A DNA stretch of 28,040 nt from an uncultured Candidatus Saccharibacteria bacterium (GCA_938042055.1 CALIRX010000001.1:1-28040); one strand, 5' to 3'; positions 1-6,894 are shown, counted from the stretch's first letter. Notes: a model not told the origin generated them from the sequence alone. Program-made: numbers and translations.

Positions 1-74
1 TAAACGTTGGCGCGGCAGCGACTGTGGCGATGTATTGTTGGTTGCAGCAGAATGTGCTGGCGGGAAACAATTAG
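1..74 (+). CDS. C-terminal end of an incoming gene, unrecognised (possibly SpoU/TrmH-like)
   Basis: The third plus-strand frame is open from the window edge to a TAG at 72-74 and encodes about 23 residues (NVGAAATVAMYCWLQQN, then a short tail). It meets the next gene, on the opposite strand, tail to tail with a 4-base overlap, which is normal spacing for this compact genome. A small-residue-rich amphipathic helix beginning with Asn-Val and ending in an aromatic stretch recalls the last helix of SpoU/TrmH RNA methyltransferases, but so short a piece cannot establish a family. Another plus frame is also open here, so even the coding frame is not certain. Confidence 0.35.
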   Translation, partial: NVGAAATVAMYCWLQQNVLAGNN

Positions 75-502
75 TTGATTTCTGCGCCTTGTTGGCTCAA
101 AAAATCACGAGTCTTATTATCTAATTTGCAATTTATGAAACGCGATCGTGCCGCCAATTTCCCGCTGCCATAGACAAATTGCGTTTCCTCGTCATATTTC
201 ATACCACGGAAGTCGCAATCCTCCGCCTCAATAATAGCTTTTGCGCCACGAAAATCCACATTCCGAACCGACGAATCGGTAAAATAAATCGGCTGCCCGT
301 AAATATGCTTTGCACCGTCCAGATTACAATTCTGAAACACGAAAAATCCCATGACAAACTGGTCAAAATCAACACCAGAAAAATCTTCATCAACAAACCG
401 AACAATCTCGCCGTCTGGGATGACAGGGTAACGCTCGCGCTGGTAGGCTGGCAGGTCGTTGGCGCGGAGGGCAGCGGCGATTCGGTGGGTAATAGGGTTC
501 AT
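71..502 (-). CDS. Small pentapeptide-repeat-like protein, 143 aa
   Basis: No enzyme family is recognised. From about residue 40 to 130 the protein shows an irregular five-residue rhythm of the pentapeptide type (for example FSGVDF, CNLDGA, VDFRGA, CDFRGM, FINCKL). This suggests a short right-handed beta-helix, though the repeats are degenerate. The N-terminal 35 residues are basic and probably helical. There is no signal peptide or membrane segment, so a cytoplasmic location is inferred. The start has no Shine-Dalgarno. A TTGCAC/TATCCT promoter with a 17-nt spacer ends only 6 nt before the ATG, which points to a leaderless mRNA. Pentapeptide proteins include DNA mimics such as Qnr, but nothing here supports that role. 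Confidence 0.6.
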   Translation of the reverse strand: MNPITHRIAAALRANDLPAYQRERYPVIPDGEIVRFVDEDFSGVDFDQFVMGFFVFQNCNLDGAKHIYGQPIYFTDSSVRNVDFRGAKAIIEAEDCDFRGMKYDEETQFVYGSGKLAARSRFINCKLDNKTRDFLSQQGAEIN

Positions 503-508
503 AAGTTA

Positions 509-537
509 AGGATAGGATAATTTGCCATGCTGTGCAA
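509..537 (-). promoter_or_regulatory. Promoter of the pentapeptide-like gene
   Basis: Reading the minus strand, TTGCAC (537-532) is followed after exactly 17 nt by TATCCT (514-509). The ATG begins 6 nt later, so the predicted transcript starts at or within a base or two of the start codon. Confidence 0.45.
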
Positions 538-571
538 CGGCCTAGTAATGCTAGCCTTCGACAGCCTATAT

Positions 572-1174
572 TCAGTCGAGCCCTTTGCTCAGCCCAATCA
601 TCTCATCCAGCTTGCCAGATTTTTTTATCTCGGCCAAATTCATTGCTTCTATCTCTGTTGCTAAGTCCCATATTTCATACAGTGGGCGGTCATCTTCGGT
701 AATATCATAATGCGCCATTAGGTTAACAATTTTATACGCTATATCATGAGCTGGCCACATATTCATGCAACTATCTGACAAAAGCACTTTAATATATTTA
801 ATAATATTTGATCTAGACGTTAGATTTATGTCTATTTTATTAATTTCTTTCTCGTACCCAACCGTTTTCGCCAGCCGCTGCCAAAGTTTTAGGCGCGTAC
901 CCATATCGTACTCATTACAAACTAACTTCGCCAGAGCGGTTATTTCAGAAACTAACGGTTGAGCCTTTGCAATATATGTGCGCTGAAGCTGCAAGATAGT
1001 CTTAGAAATTGACGTATCATAATCAATGCCAAGTAACGGCAGATACTCGCACACAAACGACCGCACATCAGCCGCACTACGAATTAAACCGAGCCTATTC
1101 GACCAGAACGTGTCGATGTCGTTGCGGATGAGATTATTGAACGGCGGTGTATTCATATAGATAACGTAAAACAT
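572..1174 (-). CDS. Hypothetical helical protein, 200 aa
   Basis: Not recognised. The sequence is predicted to be almost entirely helical and soluble, with no signal peptide, no membrane helix and no obvious catalytic motif. Three scattered cysteines are present without a CxxC pair. The start is uncertain: the first ATG at 1174 has no Shine-Dalgarno, and an in-frame ATG six codons later (MNTPPFNN) is also possible. Codon use is AT-rich, clearly unlike the GC-ending codons of the neighbour at 1218-1421. Upstream and downstream genes on the same strand are separated from it by about 44 and 69 nt. Confidence 0.6.
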   Translation of the reverse strand: MFYVIYMNTPPFNNLIRNDIDTFWSNRLGLIRSAADVRSFVCEYLPLLGIDYDTSISKTILQLQRTYIAKAQPLVSEITALAKLVCNEYDMGTRLKLWQRLAKTVGYEKEINKIDINLTSRSNIIKYIKVLLSDSCMNMWPAHDIAYKIVNLMAHYDITEDDRPLYEIWDLATEIEAMNLAEIKKSGKLDEMIGLSKGLD

Positions 1175-1217
1175 TCAAGTAAGATGGACAGTTTTATGAC
1201 GTGTCCAGGTCTGGGGG

Positions 1218-1421
1218 CTAGAGCTGAGTCGAGTCGTACTTCAGACTGCCGTCGGGGTAGAAGGTGATGTGGTCGTGATCCTGACCATTCTCCCTGCTGG
1301 CGGCGGCCTCCTGCGACAAGGACTCGTCCTTGTAGAAGTGCAGGTACTCAGTGCCGCCGTCGTCCCGCTGCTTCTCCAGTACCTTCTCGTCCTCGTTCTC
1401 AGCGTAGAGCTGCCAACCCAT
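1218..1421 (-). CDS. Small acidic protein, 67 aa, unknown function
   Basis: Not recognised. It is a very hydrophilic acidic protein with a short HDH sequence and a C-terminal FYPDGSLKYD segment that reads like one beta-hairpin. There is no membrane segment or secretion signal. An AGAAGGAG Shine-Dalgarno lies at the normal distance from the ATG, so the start is well supported. Nearly every codon ends in G or C (GAG, GAC, CTC, TAC, GCC), in contrast to the mixed or AT-ending codons of surrounding genes, which suggests transfer or selection for expression. It has its own consensus-like promoter (1544-1572) and a roughly 115-nt structured leader. It groups by expression signals with the genes at 17094, 26792 and 27406. 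Confidence 0.7.
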   Translation of the reverse strand: MGWQLYAENEDEKVLEKQRDDGGTEYLHFYKDESLSQEAAASRENGQDHDHITFYPDGSLKYDSTQL

Positions 1422-1442
1422 TTTGTACTCCTTCTGGAGTCG

Positions 1443-1516
1443 GGCAGAGAATAGTAATTCTCCGCGAAGTGGAGCGTCTCAAGCCCAATGGTTTTGGGCG
1501 AAACGCCAGCCTCTGC
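1443..1516 (-). promoter_or_regulatory. Structured 5' leader of the 67-aa gene with competing stems
   Basis: GCAGAG (1444-1449) can pair with CTCTGC (1511-1516), closing a domain that holds several hairpins: CTCC/GGAG (1460-1463 with 1471-1474), GCCCAA/TTGGGC (1483-1488 with 1494-1499) and GGCG/CGCC (1497-1500 with 1504-1507). The last two share bases 1497-1499 and cannot form together. The domain lies in the transcribed leader and ends close to the Shine-Dalgarno. No known riboswitch consensus was recognised. Confidence 0.4.
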
Positions 1517-1530
1517 GATTACAAAAGCTG

Positions 1531-1550
1531 ATATATATATATATATATAT
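1531..1550. repeat. (AT)10 dinucleotide microsatellite
   Basis: Ten perfect AT units. The tract overlaps the -10 element of the minus-strand promoter for the 67-aa gene and runs into its predicted start site. Length changes by slippage would alter the discriminator and start-site region but keep the 17-nt spacing to the -35 box. Confidence 0.95.
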
Positions 1551-1572
1551 CAATTACTTGATCTATTGTCAA
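1544..1572 (-). promoter_or_regulatory. Promoter of the 67-aa gene
   Basis: On the minus strand, TTGACA (1572-1567, full consensus) is followed after 17 nt by TATATA, preceded by TGA in the extended -10 position. Transcription should begin near 1537 in an ATATCAGCTTTT context that closely resembles the start region of the gene at 17094. It is back to back with the plus-strand promoter at 1579-1607. Confidence 0.65.
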
Positions 1573-1578
1573 CGGGTA

Positions 1579-1607
1579 TTTACAAAAAGCATGAAATTTA
1601 CTATAAT
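1579..1607 (+). promoter_or_regulatory. Strong promoter upstream of hisS, driving a short terminated RNA
   Basis: TTTACA (1579-1584), a 17-nt spacer and a perfect TATAAT (1602-1607) give a predicted start near 1614. The only plus-strand sequence before the terminator at 1649-1705 is a short non-coding segment. Confidence 0.7.
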
Positions 1608-1613
1608 AGACGT

Positions 1614-1705
1614 ATGATTTTACCTAAATTCCATCATTCACACGTGTTGCCGAGGTAGGACTCTGATTTTTGATTGTACGCGCCGAGTTCTGCCTCGGCG
1701 TTTTT
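1614..1705 (+). ncRNA. Candidate ~92-nt small RNA or attenuated hisS leader
   Basis: The span is bounded by a well-formed promoter (1579-1607) and a strong intrinsic terminator (1649-1705) and has no convincing reading frame. hisS has a separate candidate promoter downstream of the terminator, which favours an independent small RNA. Read-through into hisS would instead make it an attenuator. No T-box GGTGG-type antiterminator or other known RNA family was recognised. The 5' part (about 1614-1648) is A/C/T-rich and probably single-stranded. Confidence 0.5.
1649..1705 (+). terminator. Intrinsic terminator with alternative stems
   Basis: GCCGAGGTAGGACTC (1649-1663) pairs over all 15 positions with 1685-1699, including two G-U wobbles, around a 21-nt loop. 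A T-run follows at 1701-1705. A shorter hairpin, CGCCGAG (1681-1687) with CTCGGCG (1694-1700), uses the same 3' arm and the same T-run, so the two folds compete. Confidence 0.75.
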
Positions 1706-1707
1706 GA

Positions 1708-1736
1708 TTGCTATAAATAAGAAATAATGACATAAT
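1708..1736 (+). promoter_or_regulatory. Candidate proximal hisS promoter
   Basis: TTGCTA (1708-1713), a 17-nt spacer and CATAAT (1731-1736) with an upstream TGA (extended -10). The hisS ATG lies 9 nt after the -10 box, so a transcript from here would be nearly leaderless. The GGAG at 1737-1740 could act as a Shine-Dalgarno only in longer read-through transcripts. Confidence 0.45.
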
Positions 1737-1745
1737 GGAGCTAAC

Positions 1746-3080
1746 ATGAGCAGTTTATCTACACAAAGTTACAAAGGTTCGCGAGACTATTTTCCAGAGG
1801 AAAAGCGTCTGCAGAATTACATTTTTAATGTTTGGCACAAGACGGTTGAGAGTTTTGGCTATGAAGAATATGGCGCGCCGCTACTGGAGCCGCTAGATAT
1901 TTATCTGGCGAAGTCGGGTCAAGAATTGGCGGGCGAGCAAACATACGCCTTTGAAGATCGTGGCGGTCGAATGGTGGCAATTCGTCCTGAGATGACGCCG
2001 TCGATTTCTCGAATGGTGGCGGCTAAGCGTCAGGAATTGGCGATGCCTGCGCGACTATATTCTATTGCTAATTTTATGCGCTATGAACGACCACAGCGCG
2101 GACGCGAGCGTGAGTTTTGGCAATTGAATGCGGATTTGTTTGGCGTGGATGGCGCGGCGGCGGACGCGGAGATTATTGAGCTGAGCCACGCTAGCGTGAT
2201 GAATTTTGGCGCCAAGCAAGAAATGTTTACGGTCAGGGTTAATAATCGCCAATTGATAAATCGTCTGATGAGCCAATTTTTGAAGCTCGATATTGTTGGT
2301 TCGACGATGATGATGAAATTGCTTGATAGGAAAAATAAGATTCCTGCCGAAGAATTTAAGCGTCAGGCGATTGAGATTTTTGGTAGTCAAGCGTCAGAGG
2401 GTTTGCCGAAGCTAGCAAAAATGATCAGTATGAAATCTGTTGATGATTTACCGAGCGAATTGATGGAAGATGAAAGCGTCAAGCAGCTTCGCGAAGTGAT
2501 GAAATTGCTTAGCCAAAAAGGCATTACGAATGCGGTGTTTGATGTCACTCTGATGCGCGGTCTGGACTATTACACGGGCATGGTTTTTGAGCTCTTTGAT
2601 AATTCACCAGAGAATAATCGAGCGCTGTTTGGTGGCGGACGATATGACGGATTGGTCGGTCTATTTGGCGTTGAGCCGATTGCTACGGTCGGCGTTGGCA
2701 TGGGCGCAACAACGATGGAGCAATTTTTGGAGGTGCATGGCTTGTTGCCTAAATTGGCGTCTAAAACAGATGTATATATAATTCCGGTGTCAAAGGAATC
2801 TATGGCTGGCGCGGACGATTTGGCACGAAAATTGCGCAGTGAAGGCGTGCGAGCAGAGCTGGATATTACTGGTAGAAAGATTGACAAGCAGATAAAAGCG
2901 GCGTTAAAAAAGCAAATTCCGTTTGCAGTGTTTGTGGGTGAGGATGAAATTGCTAGCGGTGCATACACGGTTCGAAACTTGGTGGAATCTGATGAGCAGA
3001 AGGTTGGCGCTGAACGAATCGTGACAATTGTCAAAGATCGTCGATACGATGGCGATGAAGACGCTCTGTTTGAGATATAG
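1746..3080 (+). CDS. hisS: Histidyl-tRNA synthetase
   Basis: Charges tRNA-His with histidine in the cytoplasm. It is a class II synthetase of 444 aa, close to the usual bacterial length. Visible are the N-terminal KGSRDYFP segment, the substrate-contact RPEMTPS stretch, motif 2 (MRYERPQRGREREF), the HisRS-specific RGLDYYTG loop and motif 3 (FGGGRYDGL with VGVGMG). A C-terminal anticodon-binding alpha/beta domain follows from about residue 340. RPEMTPS resembles archaeal-type and other CPR enzymes more than the common RPEGT form. The gene precedes tig by 26 nt, and the tig promoter lies across its last codons. Upstream lies a terminated short transcript that may regulate it. Confidence 0.95.
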   Translation: MSSLSTQSYKGSRDYFPEEKRLQNYIFNVWHKTVESFGYEEYGAPLLEPLDIYLAKSGQELAGEQTYAFEDRGGRMVAIRPEMTPSISRMVAAKRQELAMPARLYSIANFMRYERPQRGREREFWQLNADLFGVDGAAADAEIIELSHASVMNFGAKQEMFTVRVNNRQLINRLMSQFLKLDIVGSTMMMKLLDRKNKIPAEEFKRQAIEIFGSQASEGLPKLAKMISMKSVDDLPSELMEDESVKQLREVMKLLSQKGITNAVFDVTLMRGLDYYTGMVFELFDNSPENNRALFGGGRYDGLVGLFGVEPIATVGVGMGATTMEQFLEVHGLLPKLASKTDVYIIPVSKESMAGADDLARKLRSEGVRAELDITGRKIDKQIKAALKKQIPFAVFVGEDEIASGAYTVRNLVESDEQKVGAERIVTIVKDRRYDGDEDALFEI

Positions 3081-3098
3081 TCTGATATCTGTTATAAT
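3070..3098 (+). promoter_or_regulatory. tig promoter, leaderless arrangement
   Basis: TTGAGA (3070-3075) and a perfect TATAAT (3093-3098) are separated by 17 nt. The tig ATG at 3107 is 8 nt after the -10 box, so transcription should start at about 3105-3107. No Shine-Dalgarno fits in this gap. The -35 box lies inside the end of hisS. Confidence 0.7.
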
Positions 3099-3106
3099 TA
3101 GTCTTT

Positions 3107-4396
3107 ATGAAGACTACTGTAAAAAAACTATCAGATACTAAAGTTCAATTGACGATTTCTTTGGGTGCTAGTGAATTAGCTGACGCAGAGCAGGTTTCCT
3201 TGGCAAAGCTGGCGCGTGACATTAAAGTTCCAGGTTTCCGCAAAGGAAAAGTTCCCGCAAGCATAGCCGCTAAGCACGTTGATCCGAATGCGCTTCAGGA
3301 GCAGGTTTTGGAGAATGCTTTGTCGAAGGCAGTAGCCGAGGCGTTTTTGCAGGAAAAATTGCAAGCTTTGGATCGACCTAGCGTTGAAGTTAAGAAGTTT
3401 GTTCCTGGTTCTGAGTTGGAATTTACGGCTGAAGTTGAGATCATTCCACCGGTAAAATTGGGTGATTACAAAAAATTGACAGCGAAAAAAGAAGTAGCCA
3501 AAGTCGAGGATAAAGATGTTGACGAGGTTATTGAGCGAATCCGTAAAAACTATTCTGAAAAATCAGAGGTCAAGCGTGCCGCTAAATCTGGTGACGAAGC
3601 TGTGATCGACTTTACGGGAAAGAAAGACGGCGTGGCATTTGAGGGAGGTTCGGCTAAGGAATATGGCTTGAAGCTTGGCGAAGGTCAATTCATTCCTGGA
3701 TTTGAGGAAGGTGTGATTGGTCATAAGGCTGGTGAAGAGTTCGATTTGAAACTGAAATTTCCAGAGGATTATCACGCTGAGAATCTGGCAGGTCAAGACG
3801 TTGTGTTTACCGTGAAACTTCACAAGGTTAATGAATTGAAATTGCCAGAACTAAACGATGAATTTGCTGCAAAATGCGGTCCATTTACAGAGATGAAAGA
3901 AGTAAAAGCAGATATCAAGCGTGAACTCACCACACAAAAAGAGCGTGAAGCTGATGAGAAATTTAAGGACGCGCTGGTTGGTGAGTTGACGGAAAAGAGT
4001 AAGGCGGCGCTGCCAGAACTTTTGGTTGAGGATCAATTGCGATCAATCGAGCGTGACTTGACTCAGAATTTGATGTATAGCGGACTGAGTTTGGACAGCT
4101 ATTTGAAGACTCAGGGCTTCAAAGATAAAGAGGAGTGGGTAAAGAAAGAAGCTCGTCCAGCGGCTGAAAAGCGCGTTAAGGCTGGCTTGGTATTGGCGGA
4201 ATTGTCGAAGGAGCTGAAGATTGACGCTTCTCGTGATGAGATTCAAGAGCAAATTAATTTCTTTAAGCAGCAATACGGCAAAGATAAGAAAATATTAGAG
4301 CAATTTGACAATCCAAACGTCCACCGTGACATTGCCAATCGAATGATTACAGATAAGACTGTTGCTAAATTGGTTGAATTAAACACGAAGAAATAA
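3107..4396 (+). CDS. tig: Trigger factor, ribosome-associated chaperone
   Basis: Binds the ribosomal exit tunnel and shields nascent chains. It has 429 aa, the normal family size. The N-terminal ribosome-binding signature GFRKGKVP is present at about residues 43-50. A central FKBP-type peptidyl-prolyl isomerase domain follows (about 155-240, with VIDFTGKKDG and IPGFEEGVIG). The C-terminal arm domain is long, lysine/glutamate-rich and helical. The 7-nt gap to clpP indicates a tig-clpP operon, a common bacterial pairing. The mRNA is predicted to be leaderless. Confidence 0.95.
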   Translation: MKTTVKKLSDTKVQLTISLGASELADAEQVSLAKLARDIKVPGFRKGKVPASIAAKHVDPNALQEQVLENALSKAVAEAFLQEKLQALDRPSVEVKKFVPGSELEFTAEVEIIPPVKLGDYKKLTAKKEVAKVEDKDVDEVIERIRKNYSEKSEVKRAAKSGDEAVIDFTGKKDGVAFEGGSAKEYGLKLGEGQFIPGFEEGVIGHKAGEEFDLKLKFPEDYHAENLAGQDVVFTVKLHKVNELKLPELNDEFAAKCGPFTEMKEVKADIKRELTTQKEREADEKFKDALVGELTEKSKAALPELLVEDQLRSIERDLTQNLMYSGLSLDSYLKTQGFKDKEEWVKKEARPAAEKRVKAGLVLAELSKELKIDASRDEIQEQINFFKQQYGKDKKILEQFDNPNVHRDIANRMITDKTVAKLVELNTKK

Positions 4397-4403
4397 GGTA
4401 AAT

Positions 4404-4997
4404 ATGCCAAAATCATATCTCATTCCAACTGTCGTTGAAAAATCGGCTGACGGCGAGCGTGCTTTTGATATCTATTCGAGATTGTTGAATGAGAGAATTA
4501 TTTTCCTTGGCGAAGACGTTAACGAACATACCGCGAACAGCGTAGTGGCGCAATTGTTGCATTTGGCATATGTTGATCCGCAAGCTGACATATCGCTATA
4601 TATCAATAGTCCAGGCGGTAGCGTTTATGACGGAATGGCAATTTACGACACGATGAATTTTATTAAGCCCGATGTGGCGACGTATGGAATTGGTTTGCAG
4701 GCAAGCATGGGGGCGTTTTTGCTCAGCTCTGGCGCTAAGGGCAAGAGGTTTTGCTTGCCGCACGCTAAGGTTATGATTCATCAGCCGTCTTCTGGAACGC
4801 ATGGAAAAGTGACCGACATGGAAATTGACATGAAGGAAACTTTGGAAGTTAAGGAGATGCTAGCGAAGATTATGGCGAAAAACACCGGTCAGAAGTTGAC
4901 TAAGGTTAAGTCTGATATGGAGCGTGACTATTGGATGACGCCGGATGAAGCCGTAAAGTATGGACTGATTGACAAAGTCTTGACTAAATTGTCGTAA
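4404..4997 (+). CDS. clpP: ATP-dependent Clp protease proteolytic subunit
   Basis: Serine peptidase that forms the double-heptamer chamber fed by Clp ATPases. At 197 aa it matches canonical ClpP. The nucleophile is Ser101 in ASMGAF and the general base is His126 in MIHQPS; the acidic residue is expected in the ERDYWMTPDEA segment near the C-terminus. The N-terminal IPTVVE start lacks a long propeptide. No clpX or clpC lies in the window, so the partner is encoded elsewhere. It follows tig by 7 nt with only a weak AAGG ribosome site, consistent with translational coupling. Confidence 0.95.
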   Translation: MPKSYLIPTVVEKSADGERAFDIYSRLLNERIIFLGEDVNEHTANSVVAQLLHLAYVDPQADISLYINSPGGSVYDGMAIYDTMNFIKPDVATYGIGLQASMGAFLLSSGAKGKRFCLPHAKVMIHQPSSGTHGKVTDMEIDMKETLEVKEMLAKIMAKNTGQKLTKVKSDMERDYWMTPDEAVKYGLIDKVLTKLS

Positions 4998-5037
4998 AAA
5001 TTTACGTGTTTGTTGTTAAAACTACTAGTGATTCTGC

Positions 5038-5066
5038 TTGTGGTTTTTGAGAGATATTGTCATAAT
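5038..5066 (+). promoter_or_regulatory. thyA promoter
   Basis: TTGTGG (5038-5043), a 17-nt spacer and CATAAT (5061-5066) preceded by TGT, an extended -10. The start is predicted near 5073, just upstream of an AAGGAGGG ribosome site at about 5078-5084. Confidence 0.5.
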
Positions 5067-5088
5067 TTGAAGTAAGCAAGGAGGGTTT

Positions 5089-6027
5089 ATGAGGCAATAT
5101 TTAGACGCATTGAAATACATTCGTGATAACGGTGTGCAAAAAGGCGATCGTACGGGAACGGGGACGACAGAAGTTTTTGGTATTCAGACGCGATATAATT
5201 TGGCGGACGGATTTCCAGCTATGACCACGAAGAAATTATATTTCAAAAGCGTCACTCATGAGCTTTTGTGGTTTCTTAAGGGTACGGGCAATATTGAATA
5301 TTTGGCGCAAAACGGCGTTCATATTTGGGACGAATGGCCATATAAAAATTACCTAGAAAAAACTGGTCAGAAAATACCGGAAATTAACGGCGATGAGTGG
5401 TGCGCTGGTATGAAGGAATTTATTGATAAGACTGCGAACGATCACGCGTTTGCTGAAGAATGGGGAAATTTGGGACCTGTTTATGGCGTTCAATGGCGAA
5501 AATGGCCGGACGGGAAGGGCGGAACTATTGACCAGATCCAGAATGCTATTGACATGATAAAGACAAATCCAGAGTCGCGTCGGAATATCGTGAGCGCGTG
5601 GAATGTGGCGGAAATTGATGACATTGTCCAAGCCGGCGGGCTGCCTCCGTGCCATACGATGTTCCAATTTAACGTAAGACCTGGCAAGAACAGCGAGAAG
5701 GACAAACTGGATTTGGCGCTGACTCAGCGCTCGGCGGATATGTTCCTTGGGGTGCCGTTTAATATTGCTAGTTATGCGCTGCTTCTATCTATGGTCGCTC
5801 AAGTTACCGACAAGCAACCCGGCGAGTTTATTCATACCTTAAATAGCGCACATATTTACAATAATCACCGCGTGCAAGTTGACGCGCAATTATCACGCCG
5901 TCCGCTGCCGCTACCGAAACTGTGGCTCAATCCAGACATCAAGAATATTGACGATTTCACGATTGATGATATCCGTCTGGAGAATTATGAGTGTCATCCA
6001 GCGATTAAGGCGCCGATTGCGGTATAA
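5089..6027 (+). CDS. thyA: Thymidylate synthase (ThyA type)
   Basis: Methylates dUMP to dTMP using methylene-tetrahydrofolate. The protein has 312 aa, like the Lactobacillus casei form that carries a longer small domain (E. coli has 264 aa). The KGDRTGTGT phosphate-binding segment lies at about residues 19-27. Catalytic Cys188 sits in GGLPPCHTMFQF, and the QRSADMFLGVPFNIASY motif follows. An AAGGAGGG ribosome site precedes the ATG by about 5 nt. The dihydrofolate product must be recycled by the reductase encoded on the opposite strand at 6363-6857. Together with dcd and tmk this forms a local dTTP supply cluster. Confidence 0.96.
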   Translation: MRQYLDALKYIRDNGVQKGDRTGTGTTEVFGIQTRYNLADGFPAMTTKKLYFKSVTHELLWFLKGTGNIEYLAQNGVHIWDEWPYKNYLEKTGQKIPEINGDEWCAGMKEFIDKTANDHAFAEEWGNLGPVYGVQWRKWPDGKGGTIDQIQNAIDMIKTNPESRRNIVSAWNVAEIDDIVQAGGLPPCHTMFQFNVRPGKNSEKDKLDLALTQRSADMFLGVPFNIASYALLLSMVAQVTDKQPGEFIHTLNSAHIYNNHRVQVDAQLSRRPLPLPKLWLNPDIKNIDDFTIDDIRLENYECHPAIKAPIAV

Positions 6028-6070
6028 GTTGATTGTGTCTGCCGACTGAAATGGCTATAATTTACTTTTT

Positions 6071-6316
6071 TCAGGAATTTTTCTTTGACGGAAGTATGTA
6101 CTTGTCAACTTCCGGGTCATACAATAAGGTAGCAATCTTTCCTGCTATATACTTCACTCGTCCATCATCGTCGGGCGCTTCATTGAACAGCATGACATCC
6201 TCTTTGAATAGTCCGGTAGCTTTGTCAGGGTATTGTGCACCTCTGCGTATTGCGTTCGTAGTGTATTCTGAGCTGTCTTCAGAGTTTAATATTTGTATAC
6301 GCGCTTCGTTATTCAT
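6071..6316 (-). CDS. Hypothetical small protein, 81 aa
   Basis: Not recognised. It is a soluble, acidic-then-basic protein without a membrane segment, signal peptide or cysteines. The middle (LFKEDVMLFNEAPDDDGRVKY) and a following IATLLYDPEVDKYILP segment look like a few beta strands. Support for a real gene comes from its promoter: a perfect TTGACA, a 17-nt spacer and TATGAT ending 7 nt before the ATG, with no Shine-Dalgarno. It lies between the convergent thyA end and the folA stop but is transcribed separately from folA. Confidence 0.6.
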   Translation of the reverse strand: MNNEARIQILNSEDSSEYTTNAIRRGAQYPDKATGLFKEDVMLFNEAPDDDGRVKYIAGKIATLLYDPEVDKYILPSKKNS

Positions 6317-6323
6317 GTGTTAT

Positions 6324-6352
6324 ATCATACCACAAATACCAAATACTGTCAA
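6324..6352 (-). promoter_or_regulatory. Near-consensus promoter of the 81-aa gene
   Basis: Minus strand: TTGACA (6352-6347), 17 nt, TATGAT (6329-6324), then 7 nt to the ATG at 6316. It is the closest to consensus of the leaderless-type promoters in the window. Confidence 0.7.
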
Positions 6353-6362
6353 CTTAAGAAGG

Positions 6363-6857
6363 CTATTTTCTTTTATACGTCACAAAATCAAAATCGTAAC
6401 TATTTTCAGCATCTGCTGGGTGATGTATTCGATTCACTTCCTCCCATATGTTCATATTTATCTCTGGGAAAAAAGTGTCAGCATCGGGAAACTCGGCGTC
6501 AATCTCTGTGGCGTAAATAGTGTCAATTTCTGGAATATCTAGCGCGTCTTTATAAACTTGTGAGCCGCCAATAATAAAAGTCGGATATCGCGATAAAGCC
6601 AGGGCACTTCGTAAATTCATGGCCGTCAGAACTTTTTTGACGCCAGTTGGCTTGGATGAAATGACAATATTTTCTCTGTCTGGAAGCGGTCGCGAGCCAA
6701 TTGACTCAAACGTTTTTCTGCCCATGATGACATTGCTATTTCTCGTCAAGCGCTTAAAATTCACCAAATCGGCTGGCAAACTTCGCCCCCACGGCATATC
6801 GCCATTTTGTCCGATGGCGCGGTTTTTGTCGTAAGCTACAATAATGGCTTTTTCCAT
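6363..6857 (-). CDS. folA: Dihydrofolate reductase
   Basis: Reduces dihydrofolate to tetrahydrofolate with NADPH, recycling the product of ThyA. It is a standard-length DHFR of 164 aa. Visible motifs are the N-terminal AIIVAYDKNRAIG strand and loop with MPW, the catalytic acid Asp30 in LPADL, the cofactor segment GRKTFESIG with RPLPDR, and the IIGGSQVY loop. The family's conserved folate and NADPH contacts look intact, so trimethoprim sensitivity cannot be excluded or shown. It is divergent from dcd, with back-to-back promoters at 6864-6923. The ATG lacks a Shine-Dalgarno and sits 6 nt after a TGTTAAACT extended -10, so it is probably leaderless. Confidence 0.95.
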   Translation of the reverse strand: MEKAIIVAYDKNRAIGQNGDMPWGRSLPADLVNFKRLTRNSNVIMGRKTFESIGSRPLPDRENIVISSKPTGVKKVLTAMNLRSALALSRYPTFIIGGSQVYKDALDIPEIDTIYATEIDAEFPDADTFFPEINMNIWEEVNRIHHPADAENSYDFDFVTYKRK

Positions 6858-6863
6858 AATTTC

Positions 6864-6892
6864 AGTTTAACATGCTGTAAAATTTACTGAAA
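6864..6892 (-). promoter_or_regulatory. folA promoter, extended -10
   Basis: Minus strand: TAAACT (6869-6864) preceded by TGT, 6 nt from the ATG. The -35 region at 17-nt spacing (TTTCAG) matches consensus poorly, so the extended -10 is the main support. Confidence 0.4.
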
Positions 6893-6894
6893 GC

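Noticed and set aside
1185..1207. TGGACA/TGTCCA hairpin as a terminator for the 67-aa gene
   Set aside because: Only six base pairs and no T-run follows on the minus strand; kept as a weak inverted repeat only.
1614..1745. T-box riboswitch before hisS
   Set aside because: A terminator stem is present, but no T-box consensus (GGTGG antiterminator bulge) or specifier loop is found, and the leader is too short.
6033..6542. 169-codon open frame on the plus strand across two minus-strand genes
   Set aside because: It runs antisense to the 81-aa gene and folA, has no ribosome site and no recognisable protein features.
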